Shown here in pieces: positions 22,867 through 31,573 of a DNA stretch of 36,916 nt (positions are counted from its first letter, which is position 1; the number at the start of each line of letters is the position of its first letter). A model generated the notes under the pieces. That model did no database searches. It saw only the letters and a list, made by a program, of their open reading frames with translations, and had not been told where the DNA came from. The stretch is taken from NCBI GenBank assembly GCA_964598005.1, contig CAZRAL010000022.1, positions 1 to 36,916 of the forward strand. Direction: 5' to 3'. The stretch comes from CAZRAL01 sp964598005. Its GTDB lineage: Bacteria > Pseudomonadota > Gammaproteobacteria > Burkholderiales > Usitatibacteraceae. The translations under genes were made by a program, and so were the position numbers.

Positions 22867-23205
22867 TCAATGATTTTCACGCGCGTGGTTAATCGTATAT
22901 TTTGGAATTTCGATTGTCAGCGGCTGGTTACCTATTCTTGCCTGGCAAGACAGGCGTGATTGCGGGGTCAGGCCCCACGCCATATCGAGCATGTCTTCTT
23001 CTTTTTCCGCGGGTTCATCAAGCGAATCGAGGCCTGTTCTGACGATGACGTGACACGTTGTACACGCGCAGGATTTTTCGCAAGCGTGCTCAATGGCGAT
23101 GCCGTTTTTCAGCAGCGCGTCACATAGAGTTTCCCCAGGCAAAGCGTCGAATTCAGCGCCAGCAGGCGCGAGCGTTTCATGAGGAAGTACGACAATTTTT
23201 GTCAT
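22867..23205 (-). CDS. fdx: ISC-type [2Fe-2S] ferredoxin
   Basis: Adrenodoxin-type ferredoxin of 112 aa that supplies electrons for cluster assembly. The ligands are CEKSCACTTCHVIV (C-x5-C-x2-C; residues about 41-51) and the later C in SRLSCQAR near residue 86. Acidic residues around LDEPAEKEEDML match the partner-binding helix. It sits between hscA and iscX, two nt after hscA, with obvious cotranscription. Confidence 0.96.
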   Translation of the reverse strand: MTKIVVLPHETLAPAGAEFDALPGETLCDALLKNGIAIEHACEKSCACTTCHVIVRTGLDSLDEPAEKEEDMLDMAWGLTPQSRLSCQARIGNQPLTIEIPKYTINHARENH

Positions 23206-23207
23206 GG

Positions 23208-25079
23208 TTACGATTCGTTGGCTACATCCATCAATTTTCGGCCGCGAAGTGCGGCCCCTACATTTTTATCCATGCGACGCGCGGCAAAGTTTTCAGTTGC
23301 ATGGGAAAGTGTCGTCACTGCTTCTTTAATTGCGCGATGGTCATTGCCCTGCGCCACAGTTTGCAGGGCCAAGATATGTGCATGAATAGCCGTTTGTTCA
23401 TCGGGGCTCAGTAATGTTGCATCGGCTTGCATCGCGGCTTGTGTGGCCTCGATCAAACGGATCGCTTCGGTACGTTGCTCGTGCAATGCGCGGGCTGCCA
23501 CGTCGGCTTCAGCGTATGCAAAGCTGGCTTTCAGCATCAAGGCGATTTCATCATCAGATAAGCCGTATGAGGGTTTGACTTCGATGGTGGCGGCCACGCC
23601 GCTGGTTTTTTCACGCGCAGCAACGGAGAGTAGTCCATCAGCGTCGACTTGAAAGGTAACCTGAATGCGTGCAGCGCCCGCTACCATGGGGGGAATTTCC
23701 CGCAATTCAAAACGCGCCAATGAACGGCAATCTTTCACCAATTCGCGTTCACCCTGTACCACGTGAATTGCTATGGCTGTTTGACCATCCTTAAAGGTTG
23801 TGAATTCCTGTGCGCGCGCCACAGGCAGGGTGGAATTACGCGGAATGATTTTTTCGGTCAGCCCGCCCAGGGTCTCCAGCCCCAGAGAGAGCGGAATGAC
23901 GTCGAGCAGCAGCAATTCATCGGCAGCACGATTACCAGCCAGCGTATTGGCCTGTATTGCAGCCCCTAGCGCCACGACTTTGTCAGGATCGAGGTTGTTG
24001 AGCAAGGGTTTGTCGAAGAAGCGCGCCACAGCTTGTTGTACATGCGGCATGCGGGTTGCCCCACCAACCATGACGATGCCGTCGATTTCACTGGGCAGCA
24101 ACCTGGCGTCGCGCAAGGCTTTTTTTACCGGCAGCAAGGTGCGTTCTACAAGTGCTGTAGTCAAGGTTTGAAACTCCTGGCGTGAGAGCCGCAATTTAAT
24201 TACTTGCCCATAGGAAAGCGGCAGATCGGATTCGGCAAAATCGATAACGGTTAGTTGCTCCTTCACATCGCGTGCGTGCATGAGCAGTCGGCGCAAATCT
24301 TTTTGGTTGGCGGCGACAAGGCTATGCGTGTGCCGCCAATGGGCCGCAATAGCCTGATCGAAATCGTCACCACCCAATGCTGAATCACCATTGGTGGCCA
24401 GTACTTCGAATATTCCTTTGGCCAGCTTGAGGATCGAAATATCGAAAGTCCCGCCGCCCAAGTCAAATACAGCGAAGGTGCCCCGTGAATTATTGTCAAG
24501 TCCGTACGCAATCGCCGCCGCAGTAGGTTCATTCAACAGTCTCAGCACATTCAGGCCTGCAAGCCGTGCTGCATCTTTGGTGGCCTGCCGCTGCGCATCG
24601 TCGAAATAGGCGGGAACAGTGATGACGGCACCCACCAGCTCACCAGCCAGCGCTTCCTCAGCCTGAATGCGCAGTACTTTCAATATTTCTGCGGATACAT
24701 CCACAGGCGATTTGACGCCTGCCACCGTTTCGATTTTCAACATGCCGGGTGCTTCGATAAAGCGATAAGGCAATGCGCCATATTTCGCTACATCCGCGAG
24801 GCCCCGGCCCATGAAACGCTTGACCGAAACAATGGTGTTTTCCGGGTCGTCGGCTTGTGTTGCTTTGGCGGCACGTCCAACGATAATCTGACCCTCTCTG
24901 GTGTAACGAACCACCGAAGGCAACAAGGACTGGCCATCGTGATCGGGCAATACTTCTGTTACGCCGCTTTTTACTGTCGCGACCAGTGAGTTGGTTGTTC
25001 CCAAATCAATTCCCACTGCCAGCCGGTGCTGGTGAGGCGCTGTAGATTCGCCGGGTTCGGCGATTTGCAGGAGTGCCAT
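23208..25079 (-). CDS. hscA: Fe-S protein assembly chaperone HscA
   Basis: Specialised Hsp70 (623 aa) that, with HscB, helps deliver clusters from IscU by binding its LPPVK motif. The nucleotide-binding domain has VGIDLGTTNSLVA (about residue 21), FDLGGGTFD and the phosphate-binding GGATRMP. The substrate-binding domain follows from about residue 395. ATG 25079 gives a normal family length; the frame is open upstream but that stretch lies over hscB. It is separated from hscB by 7 nt. The DnaK-like linker region is LLLLDVIPLSLGLET. Confidence 0.97.
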   Translation of the reverse strand: MALLQIAEPGESTAPHQHRLAVGIDLGTTNSLVATVKSGVTEVLPDHDGQSLLPSVVRYTREGQIIVGRAAKATQADDPENTIVSVKRFMGRGLADVAKYGALPYRFIEAPGMLKIETVAGVKSPVDVSAEILKVLRIQAEEALAGELVGAVITVPAYFDDAQRQATKDAARLAGLNVLRLLNEPTAAAIAYGLDNNSRGTFAVFDLGGGTFDISILKLAKGIFEVLATNGDSALGGDDFDQAIAAHWRHTHSLVAANQKDLRRLLMHARDVKEQLTVIDFAESDLPLSYGQVIKLRLSRQEFQTLTTALVERTLLPVKKALRDARLLPSEIDGIVMVGGATRMPHVQQAVARFFDKPLLNNLDPDKVVALGAAIQANTLAGNRAADELLLLDVIPLSLGLETLGGLTEKIIPRNSTLPVARAQEFTTFKDGQTAIAIHVVQGERELVKDCRSLARFELREIPPMVAGAARIQVTFQVDADGLLSVAAREKTSGVAATIEVKPSYGLSDDEIALMLKASFAYAEADVAARALHEQRTEAIRLIEATQAAMQADATLLSPDEQTAIHAHILALQTVAQGNDHRAIKEAVTTLSHATENFAARRMDKNVGAALRGRKLMDVANES

Positions 25080-25086
25080 AAGTGAA

Positions 25087-25617
25087 TTAAATTTCGATTG
25101 CCTCGTGGGCAAGGTAAATTTCTTCTTCCAGCTTTTCGATAAAACGCAGTTTACGCACCAACAGTGCCGCCTGTTGCCAGCCTTTGTTATCAAGCGTTGT
25201 TTTCAAATCAGTCTGCAACGAAAGTTCCTGCCGTTTCAAATCGCCAAGTAAATGATCCAGCGCTTCCAGGTTGTGTTTACGATGCGCCGCTTCCGCCTGT
25301 TCGCGCCATTCCATCTGTTGCATCAGGAATTCGGTTGGCATGGATGTATTGGTTTCTTCCTGCGTATCGATGCCCTGCAAGGCAAGCAAATAACGCGCGC
25401 GCGACAAGGGCTGGCGCAGTATTCGATACGCCTCATTCACCTGGGTTGCCCATTGCAGGGCAATGCGTTTTTCCATATCAGGCGCCGCGGCATAGCGATC
25501 CGGATGAACCTCGAATTGCAAAGTGCGAAAAGCCCGATCCAGTTCGGTCGGGTCGATATCGAATACCGCAGGAAAGCCGAACAATTCGAAATGATTTTTT
25601 TTGAAGTTGGTTTGCAT
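25087..25617 (-). CDS. hscB: Co-chaperone HscB
   Basis: J-domain co-chaperone for HscA, 176 aa from ATG 25617. The N-terminal J domain has HPD (EVHPDRYAA, near residue 36), and the C-terminal helical domain binds IscU. The chosen start begins MQTNFKKNHFELF, matching the family. The region before this ATG is a hairpin plus T-run and shows no Shine-Dalgarno. A longer frame begins at ATG 25653, which is preceded by AGGGAG; that start would add MRGDTDVAPFLR and put the hairpin inside the coding region. The true start is therefore uncertain. Confidence 0.93.
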   Translation of the reverse strand: MQTNFKKNHFELFGFPAVFDIDPTELDRAFRTLQFEVHPDRYAAAPDMEKRIALQWATQVNEAYRILRQPLSRARYLLALQGIDTQEETNTSMPTEFLMQQMEWREQAEAAHRKHNLEALDHLLGDLKRQELSLQTDLKTTLDNKGWQQAALLVRKLRFIEKLEEEIYLAHEAIEI

Positions 25618-25620
25618 TCG

Positions 25621-25650
25621 CAAAAAAGGGGCGACATCCGTGTCGCCCCT
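25621..25650 (-). terminator. Hairpin and T-run between iscA and hscB
   Basis: On the minus strand AGGGGCGACA (25650-25641) and TGTCGCCCCT (25636-25627) form a perfect 10-bp stem with a 4-nt loop, and six Ts follow at 25627-25622. This is a strong Rho-independent terminator signature inside the isc cluster, 39 nt after the iscA stop. It may partially terminate and reduce hscBA-fdx-iscX expression, or stabilise the upstream transcript. Confidence 0.75.
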
Positions 25651-25688
25651 CATTTTCTCCCTGCTTTGATGAGCAGAGAGTAATTCAA

Positions 25689-26012
25689 TCAAACGTTGAA
25701 CGATTCACCGCAACCGCATCTGTCCTTCTCGTTAGGATTGTTGAATTTAAAGCCTTCATTCAATCCTTCGCGCACAAAGTCGAGTTCGGTACCATCGATA
25801 TAGGCCAGACTTTTCGGGTCAACGAATACTTTCACGCCATGACTTTCAAAAGTTTGATCTTCTTCACTGGCTGCATCAACAAACTCCAGTTTATAGGCCA
25901 TTCCTGAGCATCCTGTTGTGCGTACGCCGAAACGCACGCCCACACCTTTGCCCCGTTTGCACAAATAGTTTTGCACATGCTGTGCGGCACGATCGGTCAG
26001 GGTAATCGCCAT
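25689..26012 (-). CDS. iscA: A-type Fe-S scaffold/carrier IscA
   Basis: A 107-aa A-type carrier. The three cluster ligands are present: TTGCSGMAY near residue 36 and CGCGESFNV at the C-terminus (C-x-C). It receives clusters or iron for apo-targets, especially 4Fe-4S proteins. The start overlaps the iscU stop by one base (TAATG), so translation is coupled. A longer open frame upstream is only iscU in another frame. Confidence 0.97.
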   Translation of the reverse strand: MAITLTDRAAQHVQNYLCKRGKGVGVRFGVRTTGCSGMAYKLEFVDAASEEDQTFESHGVKVFVDPKSLAYIDGTELDFVREGLNEGFKFNNPNEKDRCGCGESFNV

Positions 26013-26416
26013 TATTCTGCCGCTTTCTCGGCAATATCCATATGCCGCGCTTTGTAATCGGCAATCGCCGCCTTGATGGCGTCTTCGGCCAGAATCGAAC
26101 AATGAATTTTCACCGGCGGCAGCGCCAGTTCTTCGGCAATCTGTGTATTTTTGATTTGTCCGGCTTCATTGATCGATTTTCCCTTCACCCACTCCGTCAC
26201 CAGCGAAGAGGAAGCAATAGCCGAGCCACAGCCATAAGTCTTGAATTTGGCATCCTGAATGATGCCGTCCGCGCCCACTTTGATTTGCAGCTTCATCACA
26301 TCACCGCAGGCGGGCGCTCCCACCATGCCGGTTGCTACGCCTTCTTCATCCTTGCCGAAAGAGCCGACGTTGCGCGGATTTTCGTAGTGATCGATAACTT
26401 TGTTTGAATAGGCCAT
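26012..26416 (-). CDS. iscU: Fe-S cluster scaffold IscU
   Basis: The scaffold on which IscS and ferredoxin assemble [2Fe-2S] clusters; 134 aa. The three cysteines are in GAPACGDVMKLQIK, YGCGSAIASSS and KIHCSILAEDA. The HscA recognition motif LPPVK lies just before the third. YSNKVIDHYENPRNVGSF is the typical N-terminus. It is 37 nt downstream of iscS and overlaps iscA. Confidence 0.98.
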   Translation of the reverse strand: MAYSNKVIDHYENPRNVGSFGKDEEGVATGMVGAPACGDVMKLQIKVGADGIIQDAKFKTYGCGSAIASSSLVTEWVKGKSINEAGQIKNTQIAEELALPPVKIHCSILAEDAIKAAIADYKARHMDIAEKAAE

Positions 26417-26453
26417 GATTCAACTCCTTAGATGAATTCGGGACGCATGCAAC

Positions 26454-27662
26454 TTAGTGTGCGGCCCATTGGACAGTATTGAGATCAATACCGTCCTTAT
26501 ACATTTCCCAAAGCGGCGACATATCGCGCAATTTCTGAATGCGCTCTTTAATCAGTTTGATTGCGAAATCGATATCTTGTTCAGTGGTAAACCGGCCCAG
26601 CGTAAAGCGAATCGAACTGTGCGCCAGTTCGTCGTTGCGCCCCAGTGCGCGCAACACATAGGAGGGCTCCAGCGAGGCTGAAGTACAGGCTGATCCCGAA
26701 GAAACCGCCAACTCCTTCACCCCCATAATCAACGATTCACCCTCGACAAAATTGAAACTGATATTGAGGTTATGCGGCACCCGATGGGTGAAATCACCGT
26801 TGATATAGACCTCTTCCATACCCTGAATACCGGCCAGCAATTTATCGCGAAGCATGCGGATGCGCTCATTTTCACTTTGCATTTCCATCCGCGCCAGGCG
26901 AAACGCTTCACCCATGCCTACAATCTGATGCGTTGCCAGTGTGCCGGAACGAAAGCCACGTTCATGGCCTCCACCATGCATTTGTGCTTCAAGACGAATA
27001 CGCGGTTTGCGGCGCACGAACAGCGCCCCCATACCTTTCGGGCCGTAGGTCTTGTGCGCGGAAAAACTCATTAAATCGACTTTCAATGCCTGTAAATCGA
27101 TCGGTAATTTGCCCGTGGCCTGGGCGGCATCGACATGAAAAACGATGCCCTTTTCACGACAAATTTCGCCAATTTCGGTAATCGGTTGAATCACCCCAAT
27201 CTCGTTATTTACAAACATGATCGATACCAGGATCGTGTCTGGCCGCAAAGCGGCCTTGAACGCAGCCATATCGATCAGGCCATTTTCTTGCACATCGAGA
27301 TAAGTGGCCTCAAACCCTTGCCGCTCAAGTTCGCGCACCGTGTCGAGCGTGGCTTTGTGCTCGGTTTTCACCGTGATAATGTGTTTGCCCTTGGTTTTGT
27401 AGAAATGCGCCGCACCCTTTAACGCCAGATTGATTGATTCGGTGGCGCCCGAAGTCCAAACGATTTCCCTGGCATCGCAATTCACCAGTTTGGCGACTTC
27501 TTCGCGCGCATTTTCGACCGCTTCTTCTGCCGTCCAACCATAACTGTGGCTGCGCGAAGCGGGATTACCGTACCTTTCGGTGAGATACGGAATCATTTTT
27601 TCCGCCACGCGTGGATCGACCGGCGTGGTAGCAGAGTAATCGAGATAAATCGGCTGTTTCAT
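26454..27662 (-). CDS. iscS: Cysteine desulfurase IscS
   Basis: PLP enzyme (402 aa) that takes sulfur from cysteine as a persulfide for IscU and other acceptors. The PLP lysine is in SFSAHKTYGPKG near residue 206, and the active-site cysteine loop is SSGSACTSASLEPSYVL near 328. GATESINLALKG marks the cofactor-phosphate region. ATG 27662 starts MKQPIYLDYSATTP; an earlier in-frame ATG at 27683 overlaps the iscR end and is less likely. Confidence 0.98.
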   Translation of the reverse strand: MKQPIYLDYSATTPVDPRVAEKMIPYLTERYGNPASRSHSYGWTAEEAVENAREEVAKLVNCDAREIVWTSGATESINLALKGAAHFYKTKGKHIITVKTEHKATLDTVRELERQGFEATYLDVQENGLIDMAAFKAALRPDTILVSIMFVNNEIGVIQPITEIGEICREKGIVFHVDAAQATGKLPIDLQALKVDLMSFSAHKTYGPKGMGALFVRRKPRIRLEAQMHGGGHERGFRSGTLATHQIVGMGEAFRLARMEMQSENERIRMLRDKLLAGIQGMEEVYINGDFTHRVPHNLNISFNFVEGESLIMGVKELAVSSGSACTSASLEPSYVLRALGRNDELAHSSIRFTLGRFTTEQDIDFAIKLIKERIQKLRDMSPLWEMYKDGIDLNTVQWAAH

Positions 27663-27675
27663 AATTGGATTGAAC

Positions 27676-28152
27676 TCAAGCAATAACCGAAGGGGCTTTC
27701 ACAGGCATGGTAGTCATGTGACGAGCTTGCGGGCCATTAACTGGCCGCATGTGCTGCTTTTTGACTAGTTCCGAAAGTTTAACGTTTGATAAATAGGTGA
27801 TGACGGTTTCATTGAGGCTTTCCCACAGATCATGGGTCATGCAGCGTTTATTACCTGCACAATTTTGCTTGCCTTCGCATTGACGCGAATCGATTGGCTC
27901 CTCTACCGCAGTAATAATATCGGCCACGCTCAAGGCTTCGGGCCCGCGCGCCAGGTGATAGCCACCGCCCGGCCCGCGCACACTTTGCACCAGATTGCCC
28001 CGGCGCAATTTGCCGAATAATTGCTCCAGATAAGAAAGGGAAATTTTTTGCCGCTCGCTGATATTGGCAAGCGTTACCGGCCCCTCATTGGCGTGAAGCG
28101 CTAAATCCAGCATGGCGGTAACAGCAAAACGGCCTTTGGTAGTCAGTTTCAT
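27676..28152 (-). CDS. iscR: Fe-S cluster sensing repressor IscR
   Basis: Rrf2-family regulator, 158 aa. The N-terminal winged helix starts MKLTTKGRFAVTAMLDLALH, with the recognition part LSYLEQLFGKLRRGNLV. The cluster ligands C-x5-C-x5-C are in RQCEGKQNCAGNKRCMTHDLW, including the histidine ligand H107-equivalent. When it holds [2Fe-2S], IscR represses its own operon. The C-terminus is about 20 residues longer than the conserved core. It is the first gene of the isc cluster and has an IscR-like box in its promoter. Confidence 0.97.
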   Translation of the reverse strand: MKLTTKGRFAVTAMLDLALHANEGPVTLANISERQKISLSYLEQLFGKLRRGNLVQSVRGPGGGYHLARGPEALSVADIITAVEEPIDSRQCEGKQNCAGNKRCMTHDLWESLNETVITYLSNVKLSELVKKQHMRPVNGPQARHMTTMPVKAPSVIA

Positions 28153-28180
28153 GGCGCGATCCCCAAAATAAGCGTCTGGA

Positions 28181-28205
28181 AAGCCCGAGTAAATAACTCA
28201 AGTAT
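28181..28205 (-). promoter_or_regulatory. Candidate type 1 IscR operator
   Basis: On the minus strand an imperfect palindrome (ATACTTGAG ... ACTCGGG) spans 25 bp. By my count it agrees with about 20 of 25 positions of the type 1 IscR consensus. It overlaps the -10 box, so holo-IscR could block RNA polymerase. Confidence 0.65.
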
Positions 28206-28229
28206 AGCAATCCCGAGTTTTTTAATCAA
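28201..28229 (-). promoter_or_regulatory. Promoter of the isc cluster
   Basis: Minus-strand TTGATT (28229-28224) and TATACT (28206-28201) are separated by 17 nt, about 49 nt before the iscR start codon. It is the only strong promoter pattern found for this cluster and overlaps the IscR box. Confidence 0.7.
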
Positions 28230-28291
28230 CTATGCAAGCAGAAAAACTCGATAAGCAAGTGAACAGAAGTACTCACTCTCTCGTAAAGAAA

Positions 28292-31200
28292 TCAATGACG
28301 AGCTTGATCAGCAGCAACGAGTTCGCTCGAGTCACCGCCCGATTTGTTTTTACCGGTCAACCATGCCTGCACCCTGGCACCCCATGCATCAAAATATAGG
28401 TAAAGCACGGGCACCACCACCAAGGTTAATACAGTCGATGTGATAATGCCGCCGATCACAGCATGCGCCATGGGGGATTGTTGTTCGGAACCAGGCCCCA
28501 GCGCCATGGCCAGCGGTAACATGCCGCCAATCATCGCTGCTGTTGTCATCAGAATAGGTCGCAATCGCACCTGGCCGGCATCGAGAATCGCCTGCACATG
28601 GGTTTTACCCTCGCGAATGCCCTGATTGGTGAAATCCACCAGCAGAATCGCATTTTTAGTAACCAGCCCCATCAGCATAATGAATCCGATCACCGAAAAG
28701 ATATTCAACGTTGATCCCCAAAGTAGCAAGGCCAGAAATACGCCAATCAACGACAAAGGCAAGGAAGCCATGATCGCCAAGGGTTGCAGGAAGCTGCCGA
28801 ATTGCGAAGCGAGAATCAAGTAAATGAAAATCACCGCCAGGCCCAACGCGCCTACTGCATAACCCATCGATTCCTGCATGTCTTGCGACGAGCCGCCGAA
28901 TTGGAAACGATAGCCAGGCGGTAGCTGCATATTGTCAGTAATTTTCTTCACCTCGCTGGCCAGGTCGCCCACGCTGGCACCATTGGCCACACCAGCAAAA
29001 ATACGAATCTGCCGTTGCAAGCCGCGACGGTCGATACGGCGTTCGGACAAACTGGGCTGGAATTCCGCGATCTGCCGCAACGGCACCATGCGCGGGCTGC
29101 CATCAGCATTGAGCGTGCGCGCCTGCACATAAATTTTATCAAGGTCGGCAATGCCCACACGTTCAAGCTTGGGCAAGCGCACTGTGACCTGATGATTTTC
29201 TCCATCCGGCCCCTCCCATTGACCAGCCGGTTCTCCGGCAATCAACGCTCGTGTTGTGGTGCCGATTTCGTTCATCGATACCCCCAGATCGCTGGCTAGT
29301 TCGCGATTGACCCTGATATCGAGCGCGGGGCTGGTCGGTTTGAAGGTGGATTCCACATCAACCAGACCCTTTACCTGCTTCATCTTGCCCATAACTTCCT
29401 GCGAAATCCGGTCGAGCTCCTTGATATCGGGGCCCATGACGAATACCTGAATCGGGCGCTGCCAGCCGATATTGATTTCCAGCCCGGCGATTCGATTCAG
29501 GCGCTCGCGGATTGCATCGTCCATCTGCTTCTGGCTACGGCTGCGTTGTGATTTTTCGACCAGCTGCAGCTCGAACCAAGCGTTGTTTTTATAGACATTG
29601 CGCGACACATGTTTGATCTCGGGGAAATCCTTGAGCGCCAATTCCACCTGCTCGGCTTTGGATGCGGTGTAATTCAATGAAGAGCCGATGGGCGTCTGGA
29701 TTTGTACCGTCGTCCAGTTATTGTCCTCTTCGGGTACAAATTCGGAGCCAATAAAAGGCGTCAGAAAAAAACTGCCGATAAACAACAGCCCGGCCAGCCA
29801 CAATACCAAAGCACGATTGCGAATATGGCACCAACCGAACTTGAGTTGCGCGCGATCAAACCCGTTGTTTACAAAATTGATCAGCGTCAACTTGGGAATA
29901 AAGAGACGGCGGTCATGCGGCGCCAGCGTCCAGCGCAATATGGCATCGTATTTTGCGTGCAGCCAATCCATGAAATATTGCTGCCTGTCCAGCATCCATT
30001 TGATCGGCTGGCGCTCCATCCATCTCGCTTTGCGATCAGGCCAAATCGAGGAAAGCATGGGGTCGAGCGTGAACGAAACGAACAATGACACCAGCACGGC
30101 GGTAACCACGGTGATACCAAATTGGAAAAAAAATTTGCCTATGATCCCGCCCATGAATGCCACTGGCAGGAACACCGCAACAATGGTGAACGTGGTGGCC
30201 ATAACCGCCAGGCCGATTTCGTTGGTCGCCTCGAAAGCCGCCTGTTTGTGCGTTTTACCCATCGCCAGATGCCGCACGATGTTTTCGCGCACCACGATTG
30301 CATCGTCGATCAGCACGCCGATCGACAGCGATAATGCCAGCAGTGTCATGAAATTGATGGTAAAGCCAAAGGCGTAAAGCGCGGTAAAGGCGGCAAAGAC
30401 CGAAATTGGTAAAGTGAGGCCGGTGATAACTGTCGAGCGCCAGGAATGCAGGAAAAGGAAAACAATAAATACTGTCAGCAGCGCACCTTCCAGAATGGTG
30501 TGGCGCACGTTATCGACCGAATCCTTGATCCATACCGAACGGTCAAAAGAAATTTCCAGCACGATATCGGGCGGTAAAACCTTTTTTAAGCCTTCGACTT
30601 GTTTGCGAATGCCGTCCGCCATATCGAGCGTATTGGCGCCGCGCGTCTTGCGAATCTGGATCGAAATAGCACGCTTGCCATCGACCGTGGAAAGCGAAGT
30701 TTCTTCGCGCTGCCCATCGCTCACTTCTGCGACCTGCCCCAGTGTAATGGCACTGCTGCCACGCCGCGCCACGATGACACGGTTGAAATCGTCGGCTTTT
30801 TTGATTTTGCCCTGTACGCGCACCAGCCTCTCGCTGGTGGCCGAAACCAGACTGCCGGCGGGCATATCCTGATTTTCATTGCGTAGCGCGGCGAGTACAT
30901 CGGTGATACCGATGCCAAACGCCGCCATTTTGTCAGGCTGCAGATTAATCGCCAATTCGCGCGTTACATCGCCGGCCAGCTCGATATTGCCCACCCCTTG
31001 CGCACCTTGCAGGCGTTTCACCACCAGCCGATCAGCCAGATCGGAAAGCTCGCGCAACGAGCGTGCTTCGGAACGCAGCGTGAGATAGACAACCGGCTGG
31101 TCGTTATCATTATCGGCGCGCGAGACCGTGGGCTCGCCCACATCCTTGTTAAAACTGCGGCGCGCCTCTGCCACCTTGTCGCGCACATCCTGCACGGCCA

Positions 31201-31507
31201 CGCGTGGATCGACGTTCAACTCGAATTCAACCACGACCCAGGAATAACCCTGCGAAGAATTGGAACGAAGCGTTTTTACGCCGTTGATCGTATTGACCGC
31301 TTCCTCAATCCGGCGCGAAACCTCCTGCTCGACGGCTTCGGCCGATGCACCCGGATAAGGCGTCTGAATCACTGCCACCGGAATGGAAATATCCGGCAAT
31401 TGATCGATCGATAAACGCTGATAGGAAAATAAACCCAACACCATCAGTGCCACCATCATCATGGTGGCGAATACCGGATTGTTTATGCTGATTTTTGTGA
31501 AAAACAT
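28292..31507 (-). CDS. RND efflux pump inner-membrane transporter (HAE1 type)
   Basis: Proton-driven efflux transporter of the AcrB/MexB/HAE1 class, 1071 aa with 12 predicted membrane helices and two large periplasmic loops. The proton-relay residues are visible: DD in GVLIDDAIVVREN near residue 400 (AcrB D407/D408) and K in GLVTKNAILLVDF near 930 (AcrB K940). It should act with the adaptor encoded just upstream; an outer-membrane TolC-like channel is not in the window. The substrate cannot be read from the sequence, but the HAE1 features argue for organic compounds rather than metals. It starts 66 nt after the adaptor stop. Confidence 0.95.
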   Translation of the reverse strand: MFFTKISINNPVFATMMMVALMVLGLFSYQRLSIDQLPDISIPVAVIQTPYPGASAEAVEQEVSRRIEEAVNTINGVKTLRSNSSQGYSWVVVEFELNVDPRVAVQDVRDKVAEARRSFNKDVGEPTVSRADNDNDQPVVYLTLRSEARSLRELSDLADRLVVKRLQGAQGVGNIELAGDVTRELAINLQPDKMAAFGIGITDVLAALRNENQDMPAGSLVSATSERLVRVQGKIKKADDFNRVIVARRGSSAITLGQVAEVSDGQREETSLSTVDGKRAISIQIRKTRGANTLDMADGIRKQVEGLKKVLPPDIVLEISFDRSVWIKDSVDNVRHTILEGALLTVFIVFLFLHSWRSTVITGLTLPISVFAAFTALYAFGFTINFMTLLALSLSIGVLIDDAIVVRENIVRHLAMGKTHKQAAFEATNEIGLAVMATTFTIVAVFLPVAFMGGIIGKFFFQFGITVVTAVLVSLFVSFTLDPMLSSIWPDRKARWMERQPIKWMLDRQQYFMDWLHAKYDAILRWTLAPHDRRLFIPKLTLINFVNNGFDRAQLKFGWCHIRNRALVLWLAGLLFIGSFFLTPFIGSEFVPEEDNNWTTVQIQTPIGSSLNYTASKAEQVELALKDFPEIKHVSRNVYKNNAWFELQLVEKSQRSRSQKQMDDAIRERLNRIAGLEINIGWQRPIQVFVMGPDIKELDRISQEVMGKMKQVKGLVDVESTFKPTSPALDIRVNRELASDLGVSMNEIGTTTRALIAGEPAGQWEGPDGENHQVTVRLPKLERVGIADLDKIYVQARTLNADGSPRMVPLRQIAEFQPSLSERRIDRRGLQRQIRIFAGVANGASVGDLASEVKKITDNMQLPPGYRFQFGGSSQDMQESMGYAVGALGLAVIFIYLILASQFGSFLQPLAIMASLPLSLIGVFLALLLWGSTLNIFSVIGFIMLMGLVTKNAILLVDFTNQGIREGKTHVQAILDAGQVRLRPILMTTAAMIGGMLPLAMALGPGSEQQSPMAHAVIGGIITSTVLTLVVVPVLYLYFDAWGARVQAWLTGKNKSGGDSSELVAADQARH

Positions 31508-31573
31508 ATTGAATTCCTTACCTGCCGCCCGTATAACAAATTTTTAAACGCGCTGTGGGTCAAATAATTTAAT

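Noticed and set aside
24263..24532. Alternative frame inside hscA with a long open stretch
   Set aside because: Overlaps the well-supported hscA and shows no coding features.
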